Shown: in pieces, positions 62,001-64,000 of the stretch | How the letters are laid out: each line of letters opens with the position of its first letter | How positions within the stretch are numbered: position 1 is the first letter of the stretch | Origin: Caenorhabditis remanei | Lineage: Eukaryota; Nematoda; Chromadorea; Rhabditida; Rhabditidae | NCBI RefSeq assembly: GCF_010183535.1 | Contig: NC_071330.1 | Coordinates: 5,189,717 to 5,253,716 of the forward strand | DNA length: 64,000 nt | Reading direction: 5' to 3' | Made by a program: the position numbers and the translations under genes | Notes under the pieces: generated by a model | Told to the model about the DNA's origin: nothing | Database searches by the model: none | Seen by the model: only the letters and a program-made list of their open reading frames with translations

Positions 62001-62825
62001 ATCAAATTTCGGTTTGCATTGCAACGGCTCAGACTGGCGCGCGTTCGGCTTCTTTTTGAGGAATCTGGACATCCGGACAGACAGATCCAGTCTTGAGTAG
62101 TCTGGCGCGCCTGCGACGCGTTTTTTTGTCATTTCCGGGTTTTCGGATCCGGACACAAAGACACACTGACAGACGAACATAGACAGTTACATTTTGTTTC
62201 AAGGCTGGCGTGCCTGCAACGTGTTTCCCCGGATTTTACATATTCCGAGCGCATCACCGACGCGATTTGAGCTTTACCTGAGCAGCAGCGACAATAATTC
62301 CGGAAATCTTGACAATATGCGAGACTTGAGCAGATTTAACTTGACGAAGTGATGTTGGATACTCATCAAGTGTCAACATAACTTGAATATCATGCAATTT
62401 CTCTTCGTCTTTTGGTCGTGGAGCAGTAATCTCATCCGCCACAATCTTCGCAGCCTCCTCCAATGCTGGCATCACTTTTCCCGGGAATTTTCGGAGTTTC
62501 ATTTCGATATCCTCATCGAAATTCTTCAAATGATTCATATTGATTTCGAGACGGTACTCGTGACTGAAGTAGTTGCGTTTCAGTTGATCTCTGGAAAGAA
62601 ATAACATAATTTATATCATTGGGAAGTTGAAAATGTGGTAATTTCGAATTTTCCATACCTGTAAATCATTCCGAATCCTCCGGTCGAGAAATCTCGAATA
62701 AAGTTGCGGAACTGAGTAATCAACTGACGATATTCGGCGATCAACTCTTTTCCAGTGTCTGGCACACCGTCGTTGGCGAAGAAACGCTCCTGGTAATAGA
62801 TTCCGGGGTTGTCGAGGTTCGACAT
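59079..62825 (-). CDS. mcm-5: DNA replication licensing factor MCM-5
   Basis: AAA+ subunit of the hexameric MCM2-7 replicative helicase. Exons in coding order: 62825-62659, 62590-62278, 61362-61247, 61199-60209, 59816-59546, 59500-59079; 759 aa (human 734). The N-domain begins [15 protein letters not shown] and contains [20 protein letters not shown]. The zinc-binding Cys pairs are in CRQCKHT and [13 protein letters not shown]. The ATPase has Walker [10 protein letters not shown], Walker B CIDEFDKM and the arginine-finger motif SRFD. The C-terminal winged helix ends [10 protein letters not shown]. All catalytic motifs are intact. The ATG follows a TTTTGCAG acceptor by 20 nt. An E2F-like site lies 433 bp upstream. 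Intron 2 is full of the GGCGTGCC composite repeat and intron 4 carries a palindrome. Confidence 0.95.
59876..60188. repeat. CATACTTG-family palindrome, copy 3 (mcm-5 intron 4)
   Basis: CAAACCGGGGCGTAACTCTC and GAGAGTTACGGGCGGCCCGG ends, with ATACCAAAATGTAGATCTCA / CTACATTTTGGTATA arms and GTCGCGGACCGGG at the centre. Same layout as 12838-13203 and 54195-54500. The right end is within 20 bp of the mcm-5 donor at 60203-60208. Confidence 0.7.
61430..62260. repeat. GGCGTGCC/minisatellite composite in mcm-5 intron 2
   Basis: Ordered blocks AAAAGTGGATACTGGCTGGC, GTACCTTTAGCGC, GTCATTTCGGGCTTTTCGGA, TTTCAAGGCTGGCGCGCC, CTGGCGTGCCTTCGGCGC, GAGAAGTGTTG, CAATGTGTTCAAGAGATC and AACGATCTTTTCACAAAAAG repeat the left half of 30190-31910. 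A second GGCGCGCC-GTCATTT-CGGG run follows at 62100-62230. CACACTGACAGACGAA minisatellite units separate the blocks. Confidence 0.65.
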
Positions 62826-63488
62826 GGTGGTGTTAGTGTGGATTACTGCAAAATAGAGAGGATAATGAGAAAATAGAGAGAAATCACAGAAAAGAGTGGG
62901 AAAATGGTTTAAAAAAAAGAATTTTTATTCGTCAAGGTGAAAAAAAAAACAGAAATTACTGGAAAACAGCTTGAAACTTAGAAAAATGCGGGAAATCACC
63001 AAACACAAAAACGTAATAGGAAAACATTTTTCATGTCACAAATTTCGGATCTACGGATGCGGAAAACTGTTCCCACAGAAAAATATCGCTTTTTAGGGGT
63101 AAAAACTACTGAAAATCACACAAAATCATCAGAAAATACCTGAAAAACTCACTCAAACCCTGAAAAATGACAAAAACTGAGAATTTCTATCAAAAACCGA
63201 CACCTTCGCCCGAAATGCGGTAAAACGTTGCGATTCAAATCGTTGCTTTTAGCGCCCGCGCCAAAAATTGTACGCAAACACCAACACGCGCAAATGCGGA
63301 CGCGGCATTTAATTTGACGACAGAAACTTACTGTCGGACGGTGCATAAAGTTTAGCTGGAAAACGCGAGTTTGTGCGTGAAAAATAGTGGTTCTTCTTGA
63401 AAAAAGAACGGAGAAATGATAGAGATCTTCATTTAAATATGACAAAAATTCGATATTTTCAGTTAGAAATCTAAAGTGCAGCAAAAAA
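62826..63488. other. Intergenic region upstream of mcm-5
   Basis: AT-rich except for a GC-rich core at 63225-63320 (AGCGCCCGCGCC, CACGCGCAAATGCGGACGCG). The core and the 664-bp gap suggest mcm-5 has its own promoter. No gene. Confidence 0.45.
63258..63265 (-). promoter_or_regulatory. E2F-like site upstream of mcm-5
   Basis: Minus strand TTTGGCGC, within TTTTTGGCGCGGGCGCT, matches the E2F/DP consensus TTTSSCGC. It is 433 bp before the mcm-5 ATG. MCM genes are classic E2F targets in animals, so a functional role is plausible. Confidence 0.45.
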
Positions 63489-64000
63489 TCAGAAATTCTT
63501 CTTCTTGATAATGATTTCATCTTTATCTAATTTGAACTCCAAAACTTTGTTCGTCTCGTCAGGAATCTTGAAGCGGTAGAGAAGAACGGATGTATATTTG
63601 GTGTCTACTTTTTCACAGAACGATTCTAGGTACTCAGAGCAGTTTTCGAGTCCCAATAATTCGACAGTACATGACTCGAATTCGGTAGACGTGGAGAATA
63701 ACTGCAATGATGAAATCGATAAATTGACATTTATAACATTCGAAAATAATCATTTGTCTACTGAAAATAACTAACATTTTTCAGAACCATCAAGAAATCC
63801 TTGCCGACATCATCGAAAATCAGGAAACGTTTGAATGAGAAATTCCAACGGGAAATGATTGAAAGGGAATAGAAAGAGTTCCTCCGCTTGCTTCCATTGC
63901 TCCAGATTCGCGATTTCTCTGACTCGTTCCGATTCTTTCGATGCCCAAAAGTCCCTGTCTTCGCCACTTCCGTAAATTGAAATACCCTCAAGCACTTTCG
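63489..64000 (-). CDS. 3' end of an unidentified gene (partial, frame switch)
   Basis: The last two exons of a minus-strand gene that continues past the window: up to 64000 down to 63776, then 63701-63489. The final exon encodes LFSTSTEFESCTVELLGLEN and ends KDEIIIKKKNF. The upstream exon ends WNFSFKRFLIFDDVGKDFLM, then VLKN before GTTAGT. Further upstream, the protein-like sequence SGEDRDFWASKESERVREIA, then NLEQWKQAEELF, is in a different frame that stops at 63810. No GT-AG intron fits between the two. The gene may have a frameshift or sequence error near 63850-63880, or the first frame may be the true end. No family recognised. Confidence 0.5.

Overview
The window comes from the nuclear genome of a Caenorhabditis-type nematode. 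The evidence is small genes with many short introns, TTTTCAG-type 3' splice sites, trans-splice-like acceptors just upstream of ATGs, a single-domain cuticle collagen, and genes that read as orthologues of C. elegans GALC, FMC1, kle-2, gsto-1, sup-26, col-90 and mcm-5. From memory, several of these lie near each other on C. elegans chromosome III. I did no alignment, so the species is unknown.

Layout. 1-4.95 kb is a transposon graveyard: an inverted pair of Polinton-like DNA polymerase B fragments, repeated fragments of an unidentified coding sequence, a 5'-truncated non-LTR retrotransposon with a 6-bp target duplication, and a possible MSP-domain remnant. 5.45-18.3 kb holds three same-strand genes at operon-like spacing (284 and 220 bp): galactocerebrosidase, the ATP-synthase assembly factor FMC1, and the condensin II subunit kle-2. 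19.4-23.1 kb is gsto-1 on the minus strand, with introns full of a GGACATCC/ACACAGACAGAC minisatellite. 23.4-32.2 kb has no convincing gene. It holds an inverted copy of a gsto-1 exon fragment, large palindromic elements and a 1.7-kb inverted composite of minisatellite units. 32.2-37 kb is sup-26 (minus, two RRMs). 37-48 kb is noncoding and rich in repeats. 48.0-49.0 kb is a cuticle collagen (minus), 52.2-55.7 kb a BTB-domain gene (plus), 56.6-58.8 kb an uncharacterised single-pass membrane protein gene (minus), 59.1-62.8 kb mcm-5 (minus, 240 bp upstream of the previous gene and so probably in one operon with it), and 63.5 kb to the edge the 3' end of another minus-strand gene.

The exons were joined by hand, and phase was checked at every junction given for GALC, FMC1, kle-2, gsto-1, col-90, the BTB gene, the membrane protein gene, mcm-5 and the last four coding exons of sup-26. 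No CRISPR array, rRNA or convincing functional tRNA was seen. The most unusual signals are: (i) at least ten tRNA-like modules with box A and box B, most with a TATA-like element on one side and a T-run on the other, but no recognisable acceptor stem; (ii) a family of composite palindromes built from a CTGGCGTGCC-containing block alternating with the CCGGACA/ACACAGACAGAC minisatellite; (iii) one palindrome family present once in an intron of each of three genes; and (iv) a basic open reading frame nested antisense in the FMC1 intron.
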